A stretch of DNA of 64,000 nucleotides, taken from the NCBI GenBank assembly GCA_013397115.1, contig VWZW01006255.1:1310899-1374898 (forward strand), given 5' to 3'. The notes under the pieces are model-generated. The model saw only the letters and a list, made by a program, of their open reading frames with translations. It searched no databases and was not told where the DNA came from. Numbering within the stretch: the first letter of the stretch is position 1; the number at the start of each line of letters is the position of its first letter. Below, piece by piece: positions 50,161 through 62,100 of the stretch. The translations under genes were made by a program, and so were the position numbers. This DNA comes from Edolisoma coerulescens. Lineage: Eukaryota; Chordata; Aves; Passeriformes; Campephagidae.

Positions 50161-50400
50161 AGGCAGTGAGTGGCCGGGGACTTTCACCAGGGGCCAGCCT
50201 GCTCCCACGGAGCTGATGACGCGGATGCGCTGGCCTGCCCCACTGCCTCGTGCCTATTAGCACTCGCAGAGCTGATTGTGTTTCCTGTCACAATTCAGCT
50301 ATTATCAAGTTCTGCTCTTCATATGTGGACCACAGTGAATTTGAATCAACTCCAACAAAACACAAAGGGAGAAGCTTTGGATTCCCATATGCAGCAAGAT
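50160..50400. promoter_or_regulatory. GC-rich patch with CTCF-like motif
   Basis: A local rise in GC and CpG content contains CACCAGGGGCCAGC at 50185-50198, one mismatch from a CTCF-type CACCAGGGGGCAGC core in plus orientation. Balanced-composition sequence without simple repeats follows. Binding is not shown. Confidence 0.25.
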
Positions 50401-52629
50401 ATGGTTTGACCTGTGTGGCCCATGGCTCCTGAGCCTTAATCATGAAAATCCCTTGTGAAGTCAATGTGCAAAGCTGTAGGTAGACTCATTAAGATTTTGC
50501 CCCTGTTATTATATCATTAGACAAATCAGTCTTTGACTAATTTAAGTACAAGGTGTACTGTCGATCACCACTCGTATTATTTCACGTATAACTAGAGTCA
50601 GAAAAAAAGATACAGCTCCCTGTAAATAGACCCCAGCTTGGTCAGAGCTTTTAGATCACCTTTTTTACACCTATTGCTTCTACTGATCTCTCCAAATAAG
50701 ACAAGTTTATAAAAGTGAAAGCCAAACTATCACAACATAAATTAGAATACTTAACATTTCAAACCGAGAAACATGCAAATAAAACAAGCATCATTACAGG
50801 TATCTACAGCATTAAACTATTACACCCAAATTTAGGCTTCTCAATAAAATTGCTTGATTATTCACAGGCAGTGCACAACTGGAAGCTCTGACTTCAGCAG
50901 AAAATTATGAGTACAGGGTCCATAGCCATGCATAATTAGGAAACTTAATATCAGTTTAGGACTAAATTTTAATCCTAGGTATTTGAATATTTTAGTCAGT
51001 GTATGTGAATACACTAGCTGTATGTGTAAGAGTTTGCTTCAATGTGTCCAGATACACATCTTTAACAACTCTACAAAAATGTAAATTCAGTCAGGTTTCC
51101 CCAGTGGCTTACCATGTTTCTCTTGTTCATAGTGAACAATTTTAAGAGTTACCCATATGTTTTTTGTCAGTCTCCAGCTTTCTAGGATTACCTGTGTACT
51201 GTGTCTTGAATGACACAAATCATGATCTCATAATTTTTACATTGTTGAGTCATTATATATTGTGCCCATGTGAATGAAGCACCTTAAAAACTGATATTTA
51301 TGTATTAAATCAAAGCAGATCTAGCTTGTGCCTTTCTCCAGCTGTAGGGATCTGAAGCGTGATGGCAGTATTAGTACAGCTGTGTGTCAAAACAGCAAGG
51401 CTGCTGGGCAGAGAAAGTCACAATTGTACCTCCTAGACACAGCTACTGCCAGGTCACTCTGCTTGCATCTGAGAACATCAGGTCTGTAACCATTCAGAAT
51501 GGACTTTCTGTGGCTGCTTTCTTAGGAACTGCTTGTTCTTAAACTTAAATTTATGGATTCAGTAAAACCATAAAAGCAGCAGAGACAGTTTTGTGATAAG
51601 AATTATTTTTTCCTTTTAATTCAGTTGACCTTTTCTTGTTGGCTTCCAAATGAAAATGGTGTAGTCATAAATGTGAAATTAATATGAATTTCAGGACTCA
51701 TGTAAGCACACTGCTCCATATTTAAAAGTCACAGGGATGCTCTCTCTTTTGCCCATTATGGCTCTTAACTAAATATCTCCATTATTTTCCAAAAGGACCT
51801 CAGTTCTCTGATGTACTTTGATGGGGAATGTTCAGTGTCAAAGAGCAATGTCATTGTCCATGGGTTAAAAAAAGCTGTAAATATCACTATTACCTGCACA
51901 ACATTTCTGCAGAGGTATCTAAGTTCATACAATGAACTGTATGTATGTCACATTCTGCCAACATCTGTGGTAAGCTTAGGTCAAAATTTTCAAAAATTAC
52001 TGATGCTTATGAGTGGTTTTGTACCAACAGAGAGGGCTCAAAAGATGCCTGTTCCCAAATTCTTTAAATTGATATTAACTTGGTCACCTCAGAACTTCAG
52101 GATCCTGAAACTAACTCCTCCTTGCAGTTTTGGGAAAAGTGGCATGGTTGCAAGCCACCTCTGGCTTTTTGAAACATTCACTTGTGGCACCATAAGCACC
52201 AGTGATAGGATGTGGAGCATGTAAGATGTGGAGCACAGAGGGTTTACAGTGGTCATCTGCATTGTCAGCTTTCTGTAAGAAGAGATCTAATTCAAACAGC
52301 AGCATCTCTACCCCATGACTGACTGGCTAAAATCTTTTTGAAGAGGAGATCTATTGATCTATACATAGTGAGTAATTATATTAAAATATTAATATGTATT
52401 TTCAAGCACTGCCAATACCATTTTTGAAACATTTGGTTTTGACATAACTCTTACAGACATTTGTTGAACCTATGACTATCAAGACAGAATTGTTAAAATA
52501 ACTCCCAAATTTTATTGGGCCAGTCCAGCATTTTTGGCAATCGAATTCTGCTTTTCTTTGAAAATCTTTACACCTGATATCATTAAAAATAATTGTTACT
52601 CTTCTAAATTGCAGTCGGGATCAAGGTTT
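50401..52629. other. No gene recognised; possible ancient repeat remnants
   Basis: AT-rich sequence. Two short stretches, 50415-50510 and 51970-52060 (AGGTCAAAATTTTCAAAAAT), recall motifs that recur in reptile and bird genomes, but neither is long enough to assign to a family. Confidence 0.35.
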
Positions 52630-52860
52630 CATTGTGCTAAGTGCTGAATATTCAGAAGAGACAGTCCCTGCTCCAAGGAGGCTGCTGGTTTAAGAGACAA
52701 AAAAACAGAATCCAGATGGGGAAATGTGATATAGCATACAAGCACAGTGGTTAAGGTGATGATAGCTTCACATCTTAGCCAAGAGCCTGCAAACTGCACA
52801 GAACTGGTTGAAATCCACACCCATACAGTAACCCATTGATTCCAGTGGGGCTCTGACAGG
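52630..52860 (-). mobile_element. Probable ancient SINE relic (MIR/core-SINE type)
   Basis: The plus strand has AGACAGTCCCTGCTCCAAGG, then AGGCTGCTGGTTTAAGAGAC. This recalls the AGACAGTCCCTGCCC.AAGAG segment followed by CTTACAATCTAA found in amniote core-SINE elements in antisense orientation. Further on, ACCCATTGATTCCAGTGGGG is another sauropsid-repeat-like motif. The A-box/B-box part is not visible and decay is strong. Confidence 0.45.
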
Positions 52861-55800
52861 CAGCCAGAGCTTCCTTGAAAGCGCTAATGCCAAAACAGGG
52901 GTGTATTAATTCCTTCTCTAGGGCTTTTTACCCTTCTATTTTATTAATTCTTTTTGGTTTGGTGGGTTTTTTTCAGTTTTTGCTACTTTCATTTTTACCC
53001 TCTCTGTAGACTTTTAAATCAGCTTCGACTGTTACTGTTTTCATATGTAATTAAAACTGTCTAATGTAACATTTGCTTTTTTAATTAAAAAATTAAAATC
53101 ACTGTTTTCCATTTTAATTTTCAAACACTTCTTTTATTTTTCAATTAATTACCTCAAAGCTAGTTATACCTTTTGCAGTCTTCTTCTTTTACTATTTAAT
53201 GCCATCCTCCTCAAATCTCGGAGGTACTTTAAACTTCTGGTTCTTGTTCCCTCCCCCATGTCAAATTCTCAAAGAATCAAATTACTTCTTCTACAGTCAG
53301 CACAATGTCCTGATTATCATTACATTGTCTAATTTAATCTTTACTAACCCATTCAGCGATATGAATTCCAAAATAATGTACTATATGAAAAATAGTGTGA
53401 AAATAAACTATCTAGTAATGATTAGAACTCCTGCTGATTGCCTGGCTTTATGCGAAATGATGGCAATCACATGTTCAAAGCATGCCAACTGAAGTGTGGC
53501 TACCATACTTAGCAGTTTAGTTTCTCATGTGACAGAAGTATGAAATGCAGCACAGAGCCTTTCTGTGGCTGCACAGTCGTCTATGGTGCTTAATGAGAAA
53601 GCTGTGTCAGAACTTACAGTGAGGACGGATCTTTCATGCAGTGACAGGTAAGCAAAGAAACATGAGAGGACAAGGTTTTCTGGAGGAACGAGAGCAAGCT
53701 GTTTGCTTCTACGAGAAAGTTTGTTACTGAACAAGGGCTGGTTAAACTAAACCTCTCCAGGGTTGCTGTGTATCAGCCCCAGCCTAGAAGGGTCAGACGC
53801 CTTTTCATGGATGTCTTAACAAAATACAAGTTGAAGAAATTAAATGACTTTGTGTTTAAGATGTGCACACATCTGCATCAGTTTCACCACAGATGCCTCA
53901 AAGAGAAAAGTTATTTTTCTGGGTGCTGTGGCATTATCTTTAGTCCTCTGTATAAGTCTTGCTGCAACCCATCTTGTACCATTTGTGGAGCTTTGCATGG
54001 TGCAGACTGGAAGATGATTCATGGCAGCTCCATGTCACTCCTCCTTCACAAGGAAAGAGCTGTCTGAAGTGCGGGATTTGGGGTTGCAGGCTTTTGTTTT
54101 TCTCTGGTTCTAAAATGGCAAATACGCAGTGTTAAGTATATACGCCAACAAAGACTACACAAGATATGCACTTTGTTCTTGGGAGAGAAGATAAGTTTTG
54201 ATATGTTTCTTACTTCCAGTATAAGCTCTGAGTTGACTTTTTAGTTGCCGTATCTCTGTCAGGCAGGAGTTGTAATTTTGGTGAGATTAGAAGGTCAAGC
54301 ATTCCTTCTGTCAATAAATGTCCTTTTGTCAGCATAGTTTTTCCACTTGGGGAACCAGAAGAAGATGTGCTGGCAAAACACACTTTTGCCAATATTAAAT
54401 GAGTCTACTTGAGAAAGGTCTGCTAACAAAGCACTGTACAGGTGCTGTACAGATGAATCCTTGAGCTAACTCTCAAGAAATTTCTGTCTTTGCAAAGAGG
54501 AGTTTCTTCTGCTAGTAGATACTTCTTTTGCTCTTCAGGAGTTGCTCTAGGTACAACTCCTCTCCCAGAGATTAAAGTGAGTGTAACTGAGCTCTGCAGT
54601 TGGACTGATGACTAAAGATCTACTGAGTGAATGTATTTCAACTTTTCTATAGAACAGTCAGGAATCAAGGAGCAGAAAAGAAGCTTCATATACACAGGTG
54701 ACTGCAAGGTGTTTCCATATTGCTGCTAAAGTACCATATACCCAGGTTCGTGTTGTCCCTGTACAAACCACAGTCTATTCCACATGTCTGCTAAGCCTCG
54801 TAAGCTGCCTTTTTTCTACATAGAAAGGCCCACTGAAATTCTCCAGAAACCACTTTTCCAGCGATTGACCATGCAATTAACTGCAGGATCACAGCCCACA
54901 AATACCAGGAGAAATCTGTACTTATACAATATGCTTGACAGCTACTACTAGGTAATTCAGTTTACCTGTTTGTGAACAAGTATAAATATCATGGTACAGG
55001 CAGGAAAATAAGAGGCAAGTGCTGTATGATACATTTGATATACATCATGTTGCGAGATTATTCAAACCTCCTACCATTTGAGTTTATCTTATTGGTGTAG
55101 TTATACATTCTTGACCACTGTCTCTACATCATACTTTAAAATCAATTTTATACCTTCCATATTAGAGTACTACATCTTGCTTATGGGTTAGGAAAGACAC
55201 AATATTTATCTAATCAACTCTAATTTACAACTTTCTGAGCCAAGTCTCTTGTTGCTAGAATAATTCTTGGTTCCACACAAAAATCTTCAAGAGCAGACTA
55301 GGCTTTAGCCACGCAACTCTCATTAGAAGCATCTGGGAGAGTAAATCCTCATGTGACTAAAATTCAGGGATAGGAGTTTGCTGGCAACATGCCTCTCAGT
55401 CATTGACTAATCAGTCTCATCTGGGACAGCGTGATATAGGTAACTATGGGGGACACTCTTTCGTTAAGGTGTAAATCCATCACCTTTTTGGAAAGTGAGA
55501 CTGTCACATTGGCATAAAATAGTGCAACTTTAGATGCCTCCAAGAAGCCACACTATTTTCCACAATGCATGGGGAAGTTACTCCCTCTCCTCACAGATAA
55601 CCCTAGCCATCCCAAGGCTCTTCCTACTCTCAGAGAATGAACAACAGGAAAAAGAAATATGACAATTATTGGTAAATACTCTTCAAGCCAAAATTCCCTA
55701 ACACTTTCACAAGTACATATATCTTTGCATAACTAAGTGAAGGTTTAGCCTGCAATTGCATGAGTCCTTCAGTAAATACTGCAAATGGCCAATTTTTAAA

Positions 55801-56720
55801 GGTATTTAGATGGTTTGATTTAATAAGTGAGTTAGGAATCTAAGCATGCTTTAAAATCCTCCCTAAATTCTAGTACATCACCACGTGTGGGTTCATTCAT
55901 TAATTTGAAATGTGCTCACAGCCTGCATTTCTACAGGGCAGGATTTGGGATTTATTGCAACAGAGATTACATGTTTGAATGTTCTGAAAGTGGCATCCAG
56001 GTTTTCATGGATACGTTTTCTTAATATTACTATACCTTTGCATTTTCTCAAAAGTAATATTCCTACCATTGGACAGTCATATCATTTTCTGTGTCCTCCG
56101 CTGGCCCTTTTTCCCAGGGTGTACATTTAAAACCCAAGGTTAGAAACAATTAGTACAATCTAATTTTCAATACTAAGGAAAAGGATATGCTTGATTTGTC
56201 TCTAAAGTAGGTTACAACAAAAGGAACATGTGAGCTTTGTCTGAACAGAAGGTTGAGATAACCTGTGATATTTTCCAAACGTCAAAAAAAAAAAAAAGTT
56301 GGCTAGTTAGTGTTGTATAGTGTAGCTATTAATTTCAAAGGGATTATGCCACAATAGAATCCTCTCAGTAATTTTGAATACATTTTCACAAAATGATCCC
56401 AGCAGCTAAAAGAATGAATCCTATTTTGTCCCTACAAAACCTAGTCCAAAATCAGTTTCCGTGCATAATTTACTGTACTTATCAAAATTCTGAATTTAAC
56501 TTACCTATACATATTCAAACATATACTTCCATTTGTAATTTCCAGTGTATTATTGAAAAATGACATAAAGTCAAATATCCAAAACTATTACTGATATAAT
56601 TGGGGAAGTTCTGTCAAGATCAATAGTTATGCTGATTAACCCCAGCTGAGGATCTGGCCCAATAAATAGCTAACTACATAATGAGCAAAATAATTCACTC
56701 TGCTATTAATTAGAGAAAGA
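52861..56720. other. No gene recognised
   Basis: AT-rich sequence. A 14-nt A run lies at 56284-56297. No supported exon or repeat family. Confidence 0.5.
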
Positions 56721-57160
56721 ACTAACGAACATTTAGTCCAAATGTTGGGGTTTGCAGAGGGTGTTCCAAAGCACGTACGCAGTTGTGGGCAATTTGGGAG
56801 CGGATCAATGTGTCAAGTTGTGGAGTTCCCACATTTCTCTGTTCTCGGCTGTAAACCCTTTGCATATTTTGGGAGTAAAGGAGGAGTCTACATTTTTTGC
56901 AGATGCTGGAAACATGCCAGATCCTCCTATTACAAATATTTCTACATACTGCCAAATGCTCCCATTGGGAGTACTCCTTGTATCCCCATAACTACTGGTT
57001 TTGCTCAGTCCATTACTCAATAAAACTAGCCACTGCTCCAGCTGGAATATTCTGGTCTGAGAAAAAGGGCACCAGAAATTCAAGCACATCTAGCTGGAGA
57101 AACTGGGCTGTTAACAGATCCAGCAAGCTGAGATTTATTACACAATTTTTGTATTAAAAG
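56721..57160. other. Multi-frame open segment of unknown origin
   Basis: Within about 400 bp, two plus-strand frames and one minus-strand frame are each open for 77-94 codons, with another plus-strand frame running on to 57157. GC content is moderate. One plus-strand frame follows a TTTGCAG acceptor-like site near 56757. No domain was recognised in any frame. It might be a decayed retrocopy or mobile-element coding remnant, or coincidence. Confidence 0.25.
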
Positions 57161-58990
57161 GAAATATAAAGCACTGCCTCACAGGTGCAAATATTTTTTT
57201 CTAAGGATCATGTCATTACATAACCTGAAATTATAACAGTATTTAAAAGTATGATGTTAGAGAAATAGTCTAGAGATAATAGTTATAAATTTCTTATAGA
57301 TCTGTGTTTTCATCTATCACTGACTTCAGTGGGGCCAAGAGTTCAGCTCTGATGTCCTAATGATTTGGGAAAAATTGGAAGTATCTCAGCTTTAAAACAT
57401 TTTATTTCCTACCTTTAAGCAGTACTTGAGATCAAGTATGTTTTCCCTGGTGAGTCTGAAAAAAGGGAATTCGTGTATTTGCTACCTTCTACCTTCTACA
57501 TGCAATTTTTCTATTTTCTTATCATTCTGTAACAATGAAAGATGCCACATTAGTGCATAGAGCCTTAATCTTAACCTGTCAGATGCATTCATTCCTTTCA
57601 CTATAAAAATTGCATTTCACATTTTCTTTCCTTAGACCCCAAATTTGCAAACACTTAAGCATGTGCTTAATATTAAGTCTCATTTGGTACAGAAAGGGAA
57701 AGACATGAACCGCACTTAAGAGACATCAGTGCTCTACAAAAATATTTTATAGCTGTTTTTCTAGACTATATTTAATTACTTTAATACAAAATTGAACTGT
57801 TCCATCTCATCTCCAATATACCAGAGAAATCTTGAAGCTGCTCTTTAGGCTTCTTTTGATCTGATGAATATTTGCTGGTTTTGAGAATTTCTTCGAACAA
57901 CCCAATGATTTAATTGTAGCTCTTTTTCCTCTAGCCTAGCAACCAAGCCAGTGCCATCCCACATTAAAGGCAATGAAAATAGACTAGGCTGATTTACAAT
58001 AAAAATATTTATATTTAATATTAGTGTTTCTGTAGTAGGTCACTAAAGGAATAATAAAAATGGTAGGCTGTTGTTACTGCCTTAGAAAACGGGATTTTTA
58101 TTTAAGCAAATCATGTCAGTGTCTGAAGCCTACTGGATTATCTTCTAACATATGGTAAGTATTGGTTATGTGGTGTGCTGGCTTGCATTTCATTGTTGGA
58201 AAAGCATAGAAAACTGATTTTAGTATGCCTTTGCTCTTAGCAGCAGGGTATAATCATTTTTAAAAGAAATTATGGAATCAAGCATTAGCATACTGTGTAA
58301 ATTTAGGATTTATGGAAGGATGTCATATATCACACACATATATTGCTTTGGGATGCTTAGGAAATCTTCACTACCACATGTCACTGTTTTGTAGTTGTTT
58401 AAAATGGTAACTAAGCACATGCAAAAAGATAGCAATGCTAGGATAGTCTTCGAAAAAAATTACATTGTTAAGTATTTAATAAACATACCGAAACATTAAT
58501 ATATTATCCATTTTACAACCACTGAACTTTAAATAATTTCTTCCTGTGAATGCGTCAGTTATCATTATCCTTGAGGGTATTAGCTAAGCCCCACGTATTC
58601 AGCCCCTTGCAACCTTGCCATTCTTACAGGATTTGCTTCAGGTGCCTGGAGGTGGAAGGATGTGTGTGGGTGGAAGTCGAGGCTCTTTGCACCCGCGGGA
58701 GAGGAAAACCAGCACTTCTCATCCCCTTCTGTCCCTCCACTATGGGCAAACACCTTTCTCCTTGTGAGGGGAATGAGAGCTGCACCAGCAGGTGATGCCG
58801 TTCCCACACACCTCCAATGGTGCAGAATGAACACACAGGCTTTTAGCTGGCAAAGCACTGCGAGACATGCCCTGCTCTGGCACCAGCACGTGTCTGCTAG
58901 ATCTTCTGAAACAACAGCCTGCACATCGTCACTCTAAACAGGAAGCCCAAATTGTAATTGAAAGGTGAGAGAAAAGTACCCATTACATAC
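57161..58990. other. No gene recognised; possible ancient palindromic repeat remnants
   Basis: AT-rich sequence. TGACTTCAGTGGGGCCAAGA near 57321 and the inverted repeat TTAAGCATGTGCTTAA at 57655-57670 match motifs I recall as recurrent in turtle, crocodile and bird genomes. Overlapping frames at 58580-58940 reflect a local GC rise. Confidence 0.35.
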
Positions 58991-59174
58991 TTGCCAGCTC
59001 ATGCTTACTGCTGAGGGTAGGCTTGACTTTACCCTTCACTTTAGATTTCAGCGGCTTAATTAATCTACTAACATCAAAAGGAAAATAATCTGTTCCGAGC
59101 AGTCCTTCTAAAGACTTGGTGCTTTGAAACTTCATTTCAAAATCGATCTCGCCTCTATCAAAATGGATGTAGAA
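58991..59174 (-). CDS. Candidate internal exon (61 codons), unidentified protein
   Basis: On the minus strand the segment follows a pyrimidine-rich acceptor (TTCTTCTCGTCTCTGAG) and ends at a CAA|GTATGT donor. It starts in phase 0 and leaves one base. The peptide lacks cysteine and tryptophan and is rich in Lys, Asp, Glu and Phe. It begins FYIHFDRGEIDFEMKFQS, contains SLEGLLGTDYFPFDVSRL, and continues as a lysine-rich region ending SSKHELA. This composition is unlike the cysteine- and histidine-rich chance frames elsewhere in the window. The same frame stays open about 19 codons further upstream, so a different acceptor is possible. The family is not recognised. It could belong to the same gene as the candidates at 0.3-13.8 kb, but phases show that at least one linking exon would be missing. 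Confidence 0.45.
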
Positions 59175-62100
59175 CTCAGAGACGAGAAGAACCCTTTCCT
59201 GTGACCCTCCACCACTGTCAGTTTTGTTCTACCAGACCTCTGCAAGGTGCCCGTTTGATCATTGCTATTTATTCTGTACTTTTGTCTAAATAAAGCTCTG
59301 TGTTACTCATCCATACAGAGAGAGACAAGCCACAAAGCACCAAAATTGAGGCGGTTTAAGGGTATGGGCTGTTACAGGCCCATCCTGTCAGATTATGGCT
59401 GTATGGGGGGTGGTTGTGAGACCACTGTGGTGGCAGGACCTGGCAGCAAACAATGAAGAGAGGGCAGGAAGTCAGGGTAGCCCCTTTTAACATTTCCCTG
59501 TGGACCATGCTGTGCCAATGACCCGAGGCTGCCTGTGTGACTGGCCAAAGCCCTCTGAGCTCACAAACCTCTTGATCATCAAGTGCCAGGCAGAAGAAGG
59601 CCCTGTGGAATAATGAACACTACGAGTGCCTGGAGACAGACCACAAGCACAGAGGAGATGGGAGGAGAGAGCAGAGGATTAGGACTGCCCAAGGCTTCTC
59701 CACTGAGAGACCAATGGATCTGCTATCAATGCAGATGATGGTGAACAGCCATTCAGGAGGGACCATGTGTTCATGTGACAACTGTCCAAAGGCGATTGCC
59801 TGAGAATAAGACATCTTGACATTTCACTAGAGGCCAGCCCTGGTCTCCTGGTCACCTGCCCTCGGCTAGGTGCTTGCTTGGTGGAAGGCAGAAAAGTAAA
59901 GCAAGAAATAAAATGCTGGTACACTGGAACTCTTAAAATTGAAACTGCTAACTGCTCATGAAAGGAAAAGGCAGAGCCAGAAGCAGTATCAATTATTTTA
60001 AATTATAACATACAGTGCCAGAGTCAGCAATCACATCAGCCACTTGTCCAAGCTGCTTCAAAGTAAAACTTAAAGCCCAAGACTCCCATCCCACATGATT
60101 AGCTCAGTGTATTGACAAGGAATATAACTCACATTTGCAAATAGTCAGCAAACCTAACATAGCCTGTGACCTATCACTTATAAATGTTCCTGGAAAAACC
60201 TTGTTAATCTGTAATAACCTAGAGAAATCCTGACTTCTGCTATTGCTCTGTAGCCCAGAATCTCCAAGGTCTGACATTTTGTTTCTTCTTGTTCCCCTGA
60301 TCTGGCCCCTGGTTCCTCACTGGTGTTTTGCAAAGCCTGGGGACCTTGAAGGGGGAGCTGTCTGCCTCTGCCCAGGTGTCCACTAGGGCAAGGGAATGGC
60401 TCTCTGACCCATTAAATCATTTTGAAAATGCAGTTATATCTAATTAGTGTTTAGCATTGGCTGTCTTCAGTGTTTGCATTGGTTTGTTTCCATGAAGTGA
60501 GATTTCTGGGTTATTTATTACTGCTAATATGTTCCACCACGCTTTGACAGTCACCTTATGTTCTGCCAGTTTGGGGGTTTTTGTCAATTACCCTGATTTC
60601 ATGTATGACTCTGATCTGTATCTACAAATTTTTTTCACTACATCCTCTCAAGACAGGAGCTTGTCCTTGTTGCCAGATGGATTTTAAGGGCTGGACTGTA
60701 GTATAACTGCACAAGAAATAAGGGATTTGTTTACAAACAGCTTGACAGGGTTAGTTTGCCTAAACACACAAGCTATCCAAATTTCACGTAGAAGAGACCT
60801 CTTGTACTGAAGGAGAGTAAAGAAAAGCTGTGGCTCATGGTCAGGTTTATATTTGCATTTTCCATAAAGGCGTTATTTGATCCCCTCTGCCGGGAGCATT
60901 TACTTGAAAGATGGGTCTCAGCCACAAAGTGTAAATTCCATTTCACTCTCCCCAAAAGTCTGATGTTATTCAGAACGTCCAAGTTTTGGTCCTCCTCTGT
61001 GCCAAACTTAGTGGAACAAGAGCTACCTTCCTTCACATTTCAGCTGTCTCTTTAATAGACACTCTTCTCTTTCACTGTTAATCATGTCTCAGCCTCTTGC
61101 TCACATGTGACAATGTCAGTTCAAGCATGCACAACGAACTCATAATTCAAAATTACTTGGCTCTGCCATACAAGATAATCCTAAGAAAACTGCAAATTAA
61201 ATACTGTAATACAATATTCACATACATATTATCTGATAATGTACACTGTGATTTAAATTCTAGTACTGTCAAATTCTTTGAATCATTAAACACGTGATAC
61301 CCAGTGGACATTTTATTTGTTCTAGACATGTTTTGACATTTTGGATCAAAACATTTTTTAGTATGATTAGCTAACTTGCTTAGCAATTGTTTTCTGTTGT
61401 CTAGCATAAACTAAGAACACTTTATGGTGAATTATTATTTCTAACTCAGGATTACAGAAGTATATAATGCTTGCATATTCAACAGTGAAAATTCTCTAGA
61501 AAATAACAACATTTATGACTCATTAAGAACTAAAGGGTGTTGTGTCTTGACGTTATGAAGGGCTGGGATATTATGAAAACAGACTTCCACCAAAAAAAAA
61601 ATTTACATTAGAATTAAGCTTAAAAAAAATTAAAATTTGACTGAAGCCACTGAGGTTGCTGGCAAGCCAGTGGTATGAGTGAGTTGTGCAGCTGGATTAC
61701 ATCAATTAGTCCCAAAACAGAACATTAATTAAGCTTTTACTAATATTAGTTCATACAGTTGTTTTCTGTTATGAAAGCAATGTTTTAAGGATGAACAGCA
61801 ACACATTTGCAATTTCCTTGTAGACATTGAATACAGAGTAAGAATCCAGAGTGCAACACATCTAGTAGTGTAATCAGTTCATCGTTCTTATTTTCCTGAA
61901 ACTCTAGTAAGAGTTTACTTTTTTATATATTTATCTAATAATGCTTGTTCAACTGCTGTTATATCATCTACAATGAACACTTCAAAGAGATGAGGTGAGA
62001 AGAAAAGGGGTGTGTAAAAAAAAGCAGTTATATCACAGTCATGTAGGTAACAACTGTTATCAAATACTTTATTTTATCCTTTGTATTTGAGCTTGCTACT

